Below are positions 55,684-64,000 of a stretch of 64,000 nt of DNA, one piece after another. Positions within the stretch are counted from its first letter, which is position 1. Every line of letters starts with the position of its first letter. The position numbers and the translations under genes were made by a program. The stretch is from Maribacter polysiphoniae (GTDB taxonomy: Bacteria > Bacteroidota > Bacteroidia > Flavobacteriales > Flavobacteriaceae), in contig NZ_QGGQ01000004.1 of NCBI RefSeq assembly GCF_003148665.1, positions 124,001-188,000 on the forward strand, written 5' to 3'. A model generated the notes under the pieces. That model did not search any database and had not been told where the DNA came from. It worked only from the letters and a program-made list of their open reading frames with translations.

Positions 55684-56373
55684 TTATTTTTTATCGGTAC
55701 TTGCGGTACGCCATTTGTTCTCCAAATCCATATAATCGAAATCCAAAGCCGATTTTTGCGGTTCCAATTTACCGGCGGCGAAAGCCCGTTGTAAAATATC
55801 CTCGATAAGGTAGTCTTCCTGAACCATTTCAGGATTATACTCCTCCTTTAAACTGATATTGAACATTTTGGCGGTCGTATTGTACCAGAAGGCACGCCAA
55901 CCATTTCTTAGTTCCTTCACCAGGTCAAAAGCGTTATATCCCGTTTGTCGGTAAATAAGTTTCACCAAAATCTGTCCCTCGGTCCGCGTCAGTTTTTTCA
56001 GTTCATCCGAAAATTCCCCTTCAATATATTTTTGGACTTTCTTCGTGTATTTTTTTCGCTTTCTTGGCTTTTTTATTTTTGAGAGACTATCATTGAGCTC
56101 CTGCAAACGCTCCGCAGCCATCTTCGCATAAGGGAATACCTTAATGGTCTTTCTTCTCAGGATATAATATCTGAGCTTTTCTTTATAGGATGGGAATTTC
56201 AGTCGGCTAAAGACATACACTTCCTCAAGGGGAATAGAGTTGTATACGATCGAATCCCCTTCAATAACGATCATTTTTTCCATGATAGAATCCAAAGGCT
56301 GTTCTTCCACCTGTGCGGTAACAAGCAGCGCGAAGAAACCGAAAACAAAAAACAATATGCTCTTTTTCATCAT
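55684..56373 (-). CDS. DUF4294 family exported protein
   Basis: A 229-residue protein with a signal peptide (ILFFVFGFFALLVTAQ) and a basic middle region (KIKKPRKRKKYTKKVQKYIEGEFSDELKKLTRTEGQILVKLIYRQTG) characteristic of DUF4294, followed by ELRNGWRAFWYNTTAKMF and a C-terminal YDLIEDIL-like acidic region (actual EDYLIEDILQRAF). Function unknown. It is widely conserved next to M42 peptidase genes in flavobacteria and is divergent from one here. Confidence 0.88.
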   Translation of the reverse strand: MMKKSILFFVFGFFALLVTAQVEEQPLDSIMEKMIVIEGDSIVYNSIPLEEVYVFSRLKFPSYKEKLRYYILRRKTIKVFPYAKMAAERLQELNDSLSKIKKPRKRKKYTKKVQKYIEGEFSDELKKLTRTEGQILVKLIYRQTGYNAFDLVKELRNGWRAFWYNTTAKMFNISLKEEYNPEMVQEDYLIEDILQRAFAAGKLEPQKSALDFDYMDLENKWRTASTDKK

Positions 56374-56448
56374 TGGGGTTAAAGCAAAAGCCTTGCCAAA
56401 TTTAACGATAATTAACCATGGTTATTATTAATTGGAAGTGAATATTGT

Positions 56449-56456
56449 TAAGTTTG
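56449..56456 (+). promoter_or_regulatory. predicted -7 box for the M42 peptidase
   Basis: TAAGTTTG, an exact TAnnTTTG match, 19 nt before the ATG at 56475. A TTG at 56432 is only 14 nt upstream of the box. The leader would be about 14 nt. Confidence 0.45.
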
Positions 56457-56474
56457 TATACAAATTTATTATAT

Positions 56475-57563
56475 ATGGCCACAAAGAATATTCTCAACAA
56501 AAAATCAATGGATTTTTTGGAAAAATACCTTAATAACGCAGCCCCAACAGGCTACGAATGGGAAGGACAAAAGATTTGGATGGAATATCTAAAACCTTAT
56601 GTAGACACTTTCATTACCGACACCTATGGCTCTGCCGTTGGAGTCATTAATCCGGATGCCGAATTCAAAGTAGTTATAGAAGGGCATTCTGACGAAATTT
56701 CATGGTATGTCAACTACATTACCGATAACGGACTTTTGTATGTAATCCGAAATGGTGGTAGCGACCATCAAATTGCACCTTCAAAATGGGTGAACATCCA
56801 TACGAAAAACGGCATTGTGAAAGGTGTTTTCGGTTGGCCCGCGATCCATACCAGAAATAAGGCAAAGGAAGAACCGCCTAAATTGGATAACATCTTTATC
56901 GACATAGGCGCAAAAGACAAGGAAGAAGTTGAAAAAATGGGTGTTCATGTGGGCTGTGTCATTACCTATCCCGATGAATTCCAGATTCTAAACAAAGATA
57001 AATTCGTATGCCGAGCTATAGACAACAGGGCCGGTGGCTTTATGGTCGCGGAAGTTGCCCGATTGTTGCATGAGAACAAAAAGAAATTGCCTTTCGGATT
57101 GTACATAACCAATTCCGTTCAAGAGGAAATAGGGTTACGCGGCGCTGAAATGATCACCCAGACCATAAAACCCAATGTGGCGATCATTACCGATGTGTGC
57201 CACGACACGACGACCCCTATGATCGAGAAGAAGACCGAGGGCCATACCGAAATAGGTGCTGGTCCGGTTATTTCTTATGCCCCTGCGGTACAGAATAAAC
57301 TACGGGAACGAATTATAGAAACAGCGGAAGCCCATAAAATCCCATTCCAACGAATGGCAGCCTCCAGATCAACGGGAACCGATACCGATGCCTTTGCCTA
57401 CAGCAATGGCGGTGTAGCTTCTGCCCTTATCTCCTTACCGCTACGTTATATGCACACCACCGTGGAAACCGTGCATAAGGATGATGTAGAGAACGTGATC
57501 CGTTTGATTTATGAAACGGTATTGAATATAAAGGACGGTGAGACTTTCAGTTATTTTGATTGA
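56475..57563 (+). CDS. M42 family metallopeptidase (deblocking aminopeptidase type)
   Basis: A 362-residue cytosolic aminopeptidase. The metal-binding and catalytic segments visible are the His in VIEGHSDEISWYV, the Asp in CRAIDNRAGGF, the Glu pair in NSVQEEIGLRGAEM, the Asp in ITDVCHDTT and the terminal His in RYMHTTVETVH. This matches dinuclear-metal TET-like peptidases. Its role is breakdown of short peptides. The open frame reaches a TTG at 56445, but the ATG at 56475 fits the family and the -7 box. The Nudix gene follows at 24 nt. Confidence 0.94.
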   Translation: MATKNILNKKSMDFLEKYLNNAAPTGYEWEGQKIWMEYLKPYVDTFITDTYGSAVGVINPDAEFKVVIEGHSDEISWYVNYITDNGLLYVIRNGGSDHQIAPSKWVNIHTKNGIVKGVFGWPAIHTRNKAKEEPPKLDNIFIDIGAKDKEEVEKMGVHVGCVITYPDEFQILNKDKFVCRAIDNRAGGFMVAEVARLLHENKKKLPFGLYITNSVQEEIGLRGAEMITQTIKPNVAIITDVCHDTTTPMIEKKTEGHTEIGAGPVISYAPAVQNKLRERIIETAEAHKIPFQRMAASRSTGTDTDAFAYSNGGVASALISLPLRYMHTTVETVHKDDVENVIRLIYETVLNIKDGETFSYFD

Positions 57564-57587
57564 TGGACTCTTGTAAATAATTTGATT

Positions 57588-58136
57588 ATGGATGAATTGG
57601 TTGATATACTGGATGCTGAAGGCAACTTCACCGGAAAAACAGCCATGAAATCCGAAGCCCATAAACATGGACTGTTCCATCCGACAGTCCATGTTTGGTT
57701 TTATACCAAAAACGGACAGGTAGTACTGCAGCAACGAGGAAAGGATAAGGATATACATCCCCTACTCTGGGACGTTTCCGTAGCCGGACATGTAGGAGCG
57801 GGCGAAAATATTGAAACCTCCGCCATTCGTGAAGTCTCCGAAGAAATAGGTTTGGATATCACCTCCAATGAATTGGAAAAAATCGGGGTTTTCAAATCCA
57901 TTCAAAACCATCATGAAAACTTGATCGATTGTGAATTCCACCACACCTATCTCTGTGAATTGAAAGTGCCTTTTTCGCAATTACAAAAACAGGACTCCGA
58001 AGTCGAGGCCTTGGCACTTACCCCACTCCTGAAATTTTCAGAGGAAACCTGGGGATTGGCCAATCCACAAAAATATGTCCCCCACAGCGTGGATTATTAT
58101 AAAACCATAATCAAGGCCATCAAAAAGAGGTTATAG
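57588..58136 (+). CDS. Nudix hydrolase (IPP isomerase-like)
   Basis: A 182-residue Nudix protein. The Nudix box GHVGAGENIETSAIREVSEEIGL fits GX5EX7REUXEEXGU exactly. The N-terminal ELVDILDAEGNFTG and HKHGLFHPTVHVWFYTKNGQVVLQQRG are typical of the subgroup resembling isopentenyl-diphosphate isomerase. Isomerase activity cannot be inferred. It overlaps the convergent hisS by 6 nt. The start ATG at 57588 is preferred over the TTG at 57582. Confidence 0.9.
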   Translation: MDELVDILDAEGNFTGKTAMKSEAHKHGLFHPTVHVWFYTKNGQVVLQQRGKDKDIHPLLWDVSVAGHVGAGENIETSAIREVSEEIGLDITSNELEKIGVFKSIQNHHENLIDCEFHHTYLCELKVPFSQLQKQDSEVEALALTPLLKFSEETWGLANPQKYVPHSVDYYKTIIKAIKKRL

Positions 58137-59507
58137 CCCTTTTATAAAATCATTGATTTCATCCAAGCTATACGTATGTTGTTCACCGCTGGCCATATCC
58201 TTGACCACGAAAGTCTTGGTGTTCATTTCATTTTCGCCGATCAGTACAACAAAAGGCACCTTGCGGTTATTGGCATATTTCATTTGCTTCTGCATTTTGG
58301 CCTTACTGGGGTAAACATCTGCGGTTACCCCTTGCTTTCGCAACTGGGTCACCAATGCCAAAGCCGACATCGATTCCCTTTCCCCAAAGTTGATGCAAAG
58401 CACATCCAGTGACTTGTCCAAGGTTTCAGGAAATAAGTCCAATTCTTCCAAAACCAAATAAATCCGGTCTAAACCAAACGAAATACCCACTCCACTCACA
58501 TCTTTCAGCCCAAAGATCCCCGTTAGGTCGTCATAACGTCCACCACCGCCAATAGAGCCCATTTTAACGCCTTCTGGCGCTCCAACCTCAAAGATGGCCC
58601 CAGTGTAATAGTTAAGCCCCCTAGCCAACGTTACATCGATTTTCAGGTTAGCGGATTCCAAATCCAAATCCCCAATGGCATTGATAATAAATCCAAGCTC
58701 TTCGACTCCCTTACTACCTTGCGTGGAATCCGCAAGTAATTGCTCTAACGCCTCCAATTGGGAAGCATTGTCCCCGGAAAGGTCAAAAAGCGGCGCTGCC
58801 TTGGCTATTGCCTCTTCGGAAATGCCTTTGGCCAACATTTCCTTCTGCACCCCTTCTACCCCTATCTTATCCAGTTTATCCAAGGCCACGGTGAAATTCA
58901 CCAAATTATCCTGGGCTCCGATAACCTCGGCAATACCGGCAAGTATTTTTCGGTTGTTCAGCTTTATGGTAACACCTTCCAATTTCAAATCGGTAAAAAC
59001 GGCATCGTACAATTGAATCAATTCCACCTCCTGCAAAAGGGAATTTGACCCAACCACATCGGCATCGCATTGATAAAACTCCCTAAAACGTCCTTTTTGG
59101 GGTCGATCCGCCCGCCAAACCGGCTGTATCTGATAGCGCTTAAACGGAAAATCAATCTCATTCTGGTGCATCACGACGTAACGTGCAAAAGGTACCGTGA
59201 GGTCATAACGTAATGCCTTCTCCGAAATCTTCGCTGTCAATGATTTAGAATCCTTGGAGCTGTAAGTCGCATCATCCACCTTACTTATATAATCACCGGA
59301 ATTCAATATCTTAAAAATCAAACGATCCCCTTCATCCCCGTATTTACCCATTAAGGTCTCCGAATTTTCAAAGGAGGGGGTTTCAATAGGCTGAAAACCA
59401 AAAATCTTAAAGTGCTTTTTTACAATCTCGAAAATATAGTCGCGTTTTGCGATTTCGGTGGGTGAAAAATCACGGGTTCCTTTAGGTATACTTGGTTTTT
59501 GTGCCAT
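58131..59507 (-). CDS. hisS: histidyl-tRNA synthetase
   Basis: A 458-residue class II synthetase charging tRNA-His. Motif 1 includes FGFQPIETPSFENSETLMGKYGDEGDRLIFKI, motif 2 is PVWRADRPQKGRFREFYQCDADVVG, and the histidine-binding motifs are RGLNYYTGAIFEV and motif 3 GGGGRYDDLTGIFG...GVGISFGLDRIYL. The C-terminal anticodon-binding domain has ADVYPSKAKMQKQMKYAN. The length is normal. Confidence 0.97.
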   Translation of the reverse strand: MAQKPSIPKGTRDFSPTEIAKRDYIFEIVKKHFKIFGFQPIETPSFENSETLMGKYGDEGDRLIFKILNSGDYISKVDDATYSSKDSKSLTAKISEKALRYDLTVPFARYVVMHQNEIDFPFKRYQIQPVWRADRPQKGRFREFYQCDADVVGSNSLLQEVELIQLYDAVFTDLKLEGVTIKLNNRKILAGIAEVIGAQDNLVNFTVALDKLDKIGVEGVQKEMLAKGISEEAIAKAAPLFDLSGDNASQLEALEQLLADSTQGSKGVEELGFIINAIGDLDLESANLKIDVTLARGLNYYTGAIFEVGAPEGVKMGSIGGGGRYDDLTGIFGLKDVSGVGISFGLDRIYLVLEELDLFPETLDKSLDVLCINFGERESMSALALVTQLRKQGVTADVYPSKAKMQKQMKYANNRKVPFVVLIGENEMNTKTFVVKDMASGEQHTYSLDEINDFIKGL

Positions 59508-59524
59508 TTGGTTGTTTTCTAATG

Positions 59525-59532
59525 CAAATATA
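59525..59532 (-). promoter_or_regulatory. predicted -7 box for hisS
   Basis: Minus strand TATATTTG, an exact TAnnTTTG match, 18 nt before the hisS ATG. The -33 element is not clear. Confidence 0.4.
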
Positions 59533-59569
59533 TAGTTTTGTTGATCCTAGCCTTCGTCTGAACATGATA

Positions 59570-60046
59570 TTATTGTTCCCCGATCATGCTGTCGAACCAT
59601 TTATACAAATCGCCTTTGGTGATGGTAGCTCCTTGTTTGATCAAATTGAATTTGTCCAGGTTCTTATCTTCGGTGTACGCTTTTGATGCCATTAAATATT
59701 CAACAAAATCGGACTGCCAGTTTTTCTTGAACCAACCGAACCCTTCCTTGGTCATTAAATCGACATCCGGGTTCATCACCTTAACCGAAATAAGCTTCAT
59801 CTCCTTATCGGTCAATTCGAACAAATGCATCTGTTGTGCGGAAATATTCTCTAGATACGCAACCTTGGTCAATACCCCTTCCCAAATTAAATCACTGAAA
59901 ACATCCAACTCCTCTTCTGCCACTTCCGGCTTCTTGGCCTTTAGTTCTTCCCACTCTTCGGCCGTAATGGATTGTGTTGCCAAGAAATTTATGAATTCCT
60001 GATGCAGTTCTTCCAATTGTTGCTTGGTCAATCTCGTATATTTCAT
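59570..60046 (-). CDS. conserved flavobacterial protein, DUF6495-like
   Basis: A 158-residue acidic soluble protein without signal peptide or membrane helix. It begins MKYTRLTKQQLEELHQEFINFLA and contains ITAEEWEELKAKKPEVAEEELDVFSDLIWEGVL and KMKLISVKV-like sequence (actual EMKLISVKVMNPDVDLM). I recognise it as a family of unknown function, probably DUF6495. It lies upstream of hisS in the same direction, with hisS having its own -7 box. Confidence 0.75.
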   Translation of the reverse strand: MKYTRLTKQQLEELHQEFINFLATQSITAEEWEELKAKKPEVAEEELDVFSDLIWEGVLTKVAYLENISAQQMHLFELTDKEMKLISVKVMNPDVDLMTKEGFGWFKKNWQSDFVEYLMASKAYTEDKNLDKFNLIKQGATITKGDLYKWFDSMIGEQ

Positions 60047-60086
60047 CGATTATCTGATTTGTTACTGGTTTCAGTCTGCAAAAATA

Positions 60087-60116
60087 AAAAGCCCTGACAG
60101 AATCGTCAGGGCTTTT
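60087..60116 (-). terminator. terminator hairpin, copy A
   Basis: AAAAGCCCTGAC, loop AGAATC, GTCAGGGCTTTT: a perfect 12-bp stem. It is a near copy of the hairpin at 62671-62700, and the similarity continues for about 40 nt further into gene-end sequence. It would stop leftward transcripts coming from the FUSC gene. Confidence 0.85.
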
Positions 60117-60138
60117 AAGATTATTTTCTGTATTCTTC

Positions 60139-60195
60139 CTAAAAAATATAACGTACCCCTATTTTACCCCCCTCTACGCTTCCATAAACAGTCAT
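60139..60195 (-). pseudogene. remnant 3' end of an outer-membrane (TonB-receptor-like) protein gene
   Basis: On the minus strand this reads MTVYGSVEGGKIGVRYIF then TAG, with a stop codon 4 codons before the Met. The last residues GVRYIF equal the C-terminus of the Oar-like receptor encoded at 62723, and the DNA from the stop through the terminator hairpin matches that gene's end. An aromatic C-terminal residue after a beta strand is the usual barrel sorting signal. It is best read as the tail of a receptor gene whose body was deleted. Confidence 0.5.
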
Positions 60196-60331
60196 CTTAT
60201 CCTTTTATATTTTGAAGCGGGAGCTTGACCGTTAACGGCAAACTGTATTTACAGCATATTCAAAGTATTAATGCTATACAACAGATTTTATTCCAAAAAT
60301 AAAACCGAGACCCTGACCTTCTATCTATATT

Positions 60332-62485
60332 TTAACGTTCACCAATGGTTGTCGTAAGTTTGGATAGTTTAGCCTGTTCCAGTATCTGCAAGGTTACGTG
60401 AACAATATTATACAATAAGATATATTGCATTTGCGTTGCCTCTTTGTTCGTGGCAAGCAATTGGGTGCTTATATCCTTGAGCATATTTTCAATCGGTTCT
60501 ATTTCACTATTGTGTTGTGTTGTCAACCAATTAAAGGCATCGTCCAATGCTTTTAAAATGTCATTCTCAAACTCCAGCACCTGTAAAGTCCCTCCCTTTT
60601 CCTGTGCCCTGTGGGCCCCTAATGCCGATAAATACGACAACAAGGCATGGTTTAAATAGGTTAGCGTAAAAGCCGTTTTATTCAGTTGTTGCTGTTTTTG
60701 GGGATCTAACTGCATGTTTTGCCAAACCTTAACCAAGGCATTATCGGCACGATGGGCTTCCCTTCTGGCTATTCTATATTTTAAATCATCTGTTGTAGGG
60801 TTTTGGTATTGATCCAAAATAGCCTTAAAATAAGCTGTATTTTTATGGATAACCCCACTCAACAAACTTGGTAGTTTTTTGTATTGCCACTCCGGCCATA
60901 AAAACCGGACTACCATAAACGAAATAAACGCACCTATTAGTGTGGCCAATAAACGAGGGGCCATAACGTCTACCCCTTTGTTGGACATGATATTAAAGGC
61001 GCATAACACAAAAATGGTAATAAAAACAACCCCTACTGAGTAACGTCGTTTCATCCAAATAAAAAACAAATAGGCCGAAGTGATCAGTAGTACAATTTGT
61101 CCAGAAAAAGAAAACAGTCGAATTATCAAAACACCAACAACCACCCCCGTTAAGGTTCCTATAGTTCGTTCCAATAAGCGTTTTCTTGTTTCACTGAAAC
61201 TGGACTGTAATACAAACAAAATGGTAAGGACTACCCATTCCCCTTTGTCTATATTAAAATATTGATAGACCGTAAATCCAATTAGAAAAGACACACTCAA
61301 CCGCAACGCATGTCGCATTCTCGGATGATTGATGTTTAATTGCAATTTTAACCGTTCAAAATACGAACGCGTTTCTTTTTCCAATTTTGGCAAGGAATCC
61401 GTGTCGTAATTCTTATCAATGCACTTTAATGTTTCATGGCACTGCGTAATATTATTGATCAATAAACGCAAAGGAAGCGAACCTTTTAATGAATTGGTTT
61501 CCAATAATCCGTTCATGGTTCCTACCAACCAACTTAACGCCATTGGATGTTTGTACGGACTACCGGTAAGTAAACTTTCGGCAAAATTCTTGGTAGCAAG
61601 TGCCAATTCATGCAATAATTGGCGAATACCCGCAATCAATTCAATGTTGGCTGGATCCGTAGTCAATAAATCGTACCGTTCATGACTTGAGGTCGCCCGT
61701 TCGTGCAATCCTTGCAACACCATAAAATAATGCAAATAAGGCAATAAAGGTTGCTGATTTTTAAGCGCCTCCCCATAGCTGTTCAAAACTTCCTTACAGG
61801 AATCCAATGCCTCAACTATTTGTATGTTCAACAGGGCAAGTTTTGTTCTTACTTCTTTTTCTGATTGCCCATCACTGGGGAACAGTTTGGCCTTTTCATC
61901 AAAATAGTCTGAAAGCGCATAAAACCCTCTGGCCAATTGTTCATTTAGAAGACTATATGGCTTTAGAAGCAATATAACATACGAAAAAACACCATAAATA
62001 AAGGCCCCCAAAGAAAGAAGGATAGGTTGTATATACCAATTAGGACTTATTTGCGCTCCAATCATTGTATAAACCCCTATGAGCAAGGCTCCAAAAGTCA
62101 CACCCCTAAAACGCTCACTGATACCCCCTATCAGTATAAACACAATGGTTGAAAGGGATAGACCAATACCTAGCAGTATGGGGTATGGTTGCAATAATTC
62201 AACTGAAAAACTGGAGATAGCAAAACTGATAATTTTTAAAGCCATGGACTTTAAGCGCCCGTTCGGGTGGTCCTCCGTTTCTGAAAGCACCCCGGCAAGT
62301 GCACCCAAACCCAATGTTACAGCATAAAATGGCAATCCCAAGATCACCATAAAAATAACCAGTGAACCTATGACGATAGTTCCTTTAAACGCCAATAGCC
62401 TATTAGGGTTCTTTAAAAACAGATTCCGATAATATTTATACCAAGAAATTTGTTTTAAGTTGAAAGAAAGTCGTTTCATCGCCAT
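60332..62485 (-). CDS. FUSC/YccS-like inner-membrane protein
   Basis: A 717-residue membrane protein. An N-terminal block of about six helices (about 25-185) is followed by a large soluble region (190-385) and a second block of helices (about 390-520, with FLIGFTVYQYFNIDKGEWVVLTILFVLQSSFSETRKRLLERTIGTLTGVVVG, the FUSC signature). A C-terminal helical domain ends the protein. Related proteins (YccS, aromatic acid exporter AaeB) export small aromatic acids. The substrate here is unknown. The frame is open to a GTG at 62533, but ATGs at 62485 and 62479 are better starts. It is flanked on both sides by the duplicated terminator. Confidence 0.9.
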   Translation of the reverse strand: MAMKRLSFNLKQISWYKYYRNLFLKNPNRLLAFKGTIVIGSLVIFMVILGLPFYAVTLGLGALAGVLSETEDHPNGRLKSMALKIISFAISSFSVELLQPYPILLGIGLSLSTIVFILIGGISERFRGVTFGALLIGVYTMIGAQISPNWYIQPILLSLGAFIYGVFSYVILLLKPYSLLNEQLARGFYALSDYFDEKAKLFPSDGQSEKEVRTKLALLNIQIVEALDSCKEVLNSYGEALKNQQPLLPYLHYFMVLQGLHERATSSHERYDLLTTDPANIELIAGIRQLLHELALATKNFAESLLTGSPYKHPMALSWLVGTMNGLLETNSLKGSLPLRLLINNITQCHETLKCIDKNYDTDSLPKLEKETRSYFERLKLQLNINHPRMRHALRLSVSFLIGFTVYQYFNIDKGEWVVLTILFVLQSSFSETRKRLLERTIGTLTGVVVGVLIIRLFSFSGQIVLLITSAYLFFIWMKRRYSVGVVFITIFVLCAFNIMSNKGVDVMAPRLLATLIGAFISFMVVRFLWPEWQYKKLPSLLSGVIHKNTAYFKAILDQYQNPTTDDLKYRIARREAHRADNALVKVWQNMQLDPQKQQQLNKTAFTLTYLNHALLSYLSALGAHRAQEKGGTLQVLEFENDILKALDDAFNWLTTQHNSEIEPIENMLKDISTQLLATNKEATQMQYILLYNIVHVTLQILEQAKLSKLTTTIGER

Positions 62486-62670
62486 GGCTATTTGTGCCTT
62501 TTGTAATAAAACCACAAAAGTAAACAATAGCACTGGCTTCGTCTGTATTATTAGATCATATCAGTCAATTTCTTGCAAGGGTGAAGTACCCCTTCCCTAC
62601 CCAGCCACATGGTTTCAACTTCCTGAAATGACGTTTTTCGAAGCTTGGATGTCCTATCATACCGTAAACA

Positions 62671-62700
62671 AAAAGCCCTGACGATGCTGTCAGGGCTTTT
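62671..62700 (-). terminator. terminator hairpin, copy B
   Basis: AAAAGCCCTGAC, loop GATGCT, GTCAGGGCTTTT: a perfect 12-bp stem 22 nt after the stop of the Oar-like receptor gene (leftward). Confidence 0.88.
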
Positions 62701-62722
62701 AAGATTATCTTCTGTATGCTTC

Positions 62723-64000
62723 TTAAAAAATGTAACGTACACCAAATTGCCCTTGCCATCTAGACAAAAGACTTGCATCATACCCAAAAGTCTCGGTCAA
62801 CTCAGGATTAAACGTATAGGTAGGTACATTTGTGTTTGGATCTACCGAAACACTTAATGGATTCAGATTATTTGGCTGTTGAACAACACCCCAATCCGAA
62901 TTCAATAAGTTTCCTACATTCAAAATATCAAAACTCAACTGAATGGTATGGGTCTTACCCCCTGCAACCTTAAAGTTATAGTCCTGAAGAATCTTTAAAT
63001 CCCATTTTCCCCTCCATGGGGCCAAAGCACCATAACGCTCGGAATATTCCCCTCTATGGTCACTCAAATAATCATCTTGCTGAATATATGATTCAAAGGC
63101 CGCCGCTTGATTCGCTCCGGTAAATTGCATTTGTTGTACTTCGGTAGCGGTGGGAATATAGATTAGGTCATTGTTTTGGAACGAGCTATCGTTGTTTATA
63201 TTACCCGCATAGGTATAATTGAACCTACCCCCTTGGGCATATTCAAAGAAAGTGGAAATGGTGGTTGCCCATTTATTGTCTGTACCGTACTGGAATTGTT
63301 TTGAACCTACACCGATAAAACGATGTGTATCCCCATATTTTGAAAAGCCCAACACATCGGCATTGGCATCACCTAAATTAGGATTGAAATCGAAAGCATC
63401 CCCTGTGATTTCAGCTTCAATGGAATTTACATCCTTGGCATTTAAATAACTATAGGCCAACATGGCGTAAATACCATTATCAAATGTTTTTTGTCCTTTT
63501 AGCGATAGGTTCCAGATACGTCCCTTGTCCGAATTTGTAAATACGTAAGCACTTGTTGGCCCTCCAAAAGCATTGGAGGAAACATCACTCCCCAAATATA
63601 TCGGTCTATTATCGCCAGGAGCATTCAAGGTTCCTGATGGGTCACTGTACGCCCAATTCTGTACGTGGGAAGCATTCAAATCCTTCGTATAGGAAACATC
63701 GGCGGTTAAAACGAATCCGTTGTCAAATGCCTTATCCGCACCAAGGTTGGTTCTCCATACTTGAGGCCATTTAAAATCTGGATCTACAGCTTGATAAAAG
63801 AAGAAGTCCACACCCTGCACTTGGTTACCCAACCATACAAAAGGCAATCTTCCTGTAAACACCCCAGTTCCACCACGTAGTTGTAACGTATTATCACCTT
63901 GTACATCCCAATTGAACCCTACCCTTGGGGATATCATCCAATCATTGCTTGGCAACTGCTCAGAATCGATCGTTGTCGGTTCCCCCGTATTGGGATTGTA
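62723..64000 (-). CDS. Oar-like TonB-dependent receptor, C-terminal part (continues beyond the window)
   Basis: At least 425 residues of a beta-barrel outer-membrane receptor. The frame is open to base 64000, so the N-terminal carboxypeptidase-like and plug domains lie outside the window. Recognisable stretches are NDWMISPRVGFNWDVQGD, LQLRGGTGVFTGRLPFVWLGNQ, MLAYSYLNAKDVNSIE and the end RWQGQFGVRYIF. These match the Oar subgroup (about 1000 residues). The function is import or adhesion, with ligand unknown. It ends with terminator copy B. Confidence 0.92.
   Translation of the reverse strand, partial: YNPNTGEPTTIDSEQLPSNDWMISPRVGFNWDVQGDNTLQLRGGTGVFTGRLPFVWLGNQVQGVDFFFYQAVDPDFKWPQVWRTNLGADKAFDNGFVLTADVSYTKDLNASHVQNWAYSDPSGTLNAPGDNRPIYLGSDVSSNAFGGPTSAYVFTNSDKGRIWNLSLKGQKTFDNGIYAMLAYSYLNAKDVNSIEAEITGDAFDFNPNLGDANADVLGFSKYGDTHRFIGVGSKQFQYGTDNKWATTISTFFEYAQGGRFNYTYAGNINNDSSFQNNDLIYIPTATEVQQMQFTGANQAAAFESYIQQDDYLSDHRGEYSERYGALAPWRGKWDLKILQDYNFKVAGGKTHTIQLSFDILNVGNLLNSDWGVVQQPNNLNPLSVSVDPNTNVPTYTFNPELTETFGYDASLLSRWQGQFGVRYIF

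Overview
The window is a stretch of chromosome from a marine-type member of the Flavobacteriaceae (Bacteroidetes). The sequence evidence is consistent. Promoter-like motifs fit the Bacteroidetes form TTTG or TTG, about 19 nt, then TAnnTTTG, and Shine-Dalgarno sites are not evident. Lineage-typical families are present: an RprX/RprY-like pair, DUF4835 (PorD-like), DUF4249 paired with a TonB receptor, DUF4294, DUF6095, an Oar-like TonB receptor, monomeric isocitrate dehydrogenase and a long-form GAPDH. Nearly everything is core genome. I see no tRNA, rRNA, CRISPR array, prophage or insertion sequence.

Layout. 0-6.6 kb (+): end of a Gfo/Idh oxidoreductase, 3-hydroxyacyl-CoA dehydrogenase, DUF1015, YggS-type PLP protein, an exonuclease/GIY-YIG protein, a K+ channel with a zinc ribbon, miaA and a gluconokinase, closed by a bidirectional terminator. 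6.6-19.1 kb (-): an RprXY-like two-component pair, coaE, a YbbR-like protein, a glycosyltransferase, fabI, recN, a PorD-like protein, coaBC, rpoZ, bamD, dapA and a DUF6913-like protein. 19.2-25.5 kb: a 5'-nucleotidase split into two genes, a small conserved protein, a Na+/H+ antiporter, an APC permease and an aldo/keto reductase-RidA fusion. 25.5-32.6 kb (-): a giant secreted BNR/VPS10-like protein, ligA, a LOG-family protein, prmC and a GNAT enzyme. 32.7-39.5 kb (+): a LEA14-like lipoprotein, ribD, a HAD phosphatase, an EamA transporter, a YigZ protein, dnaA, a low-molecular-weight phosphatase and an RsmI-like methylase, with one thioesterase on the other strand. 39.6-42.7 kb (-): a cell-wall group of a transglycosylase-like protein, mltG, a GNAT enzyme and dapF. 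42.8-58.1 kb (mostly +): a DegP/HtrA protease, GAPDH, a coiled-coil membrane protein, GNAT, trmD, a small membrane protein, rplS, a 1.25-kb non-coding gap, icd, a TonB receptor/DUF4249 pair, DUF6095, DUF4294 (-), an M42 peptidase and a Nudix protein. 58.1-64 kb (-): hisS, a DUF6495-like protein, the remnant of a lost outer-membrane protein gene, a FUSC-type membrane protein and the 3' part of an Oar-like TonB receptor.

The most interesting unexplained material is the rplS-icd gap. There a well-formed promoter (48675-48705) and a strong terminator hairpin (49083-49124) bracket about 420 nt without a convincing ORF, and complementary segments inside could form a pseudoknot. This is a candidate non-coding RNA that I do not recognise. 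The same gap holds a compact multi-hairpin block that looks like an extragenic repeat. Other leads are a HAD phosphatase overlapping ribD that may supply the missing dephosphorylation step of riboflavin synthesis, a RidA domain lacking the catalytic arginine fused to an aldo/keto reductase next to an amino-acid permease, and a duplicated terminator plus 3' gene end flanking the FUSC gene.
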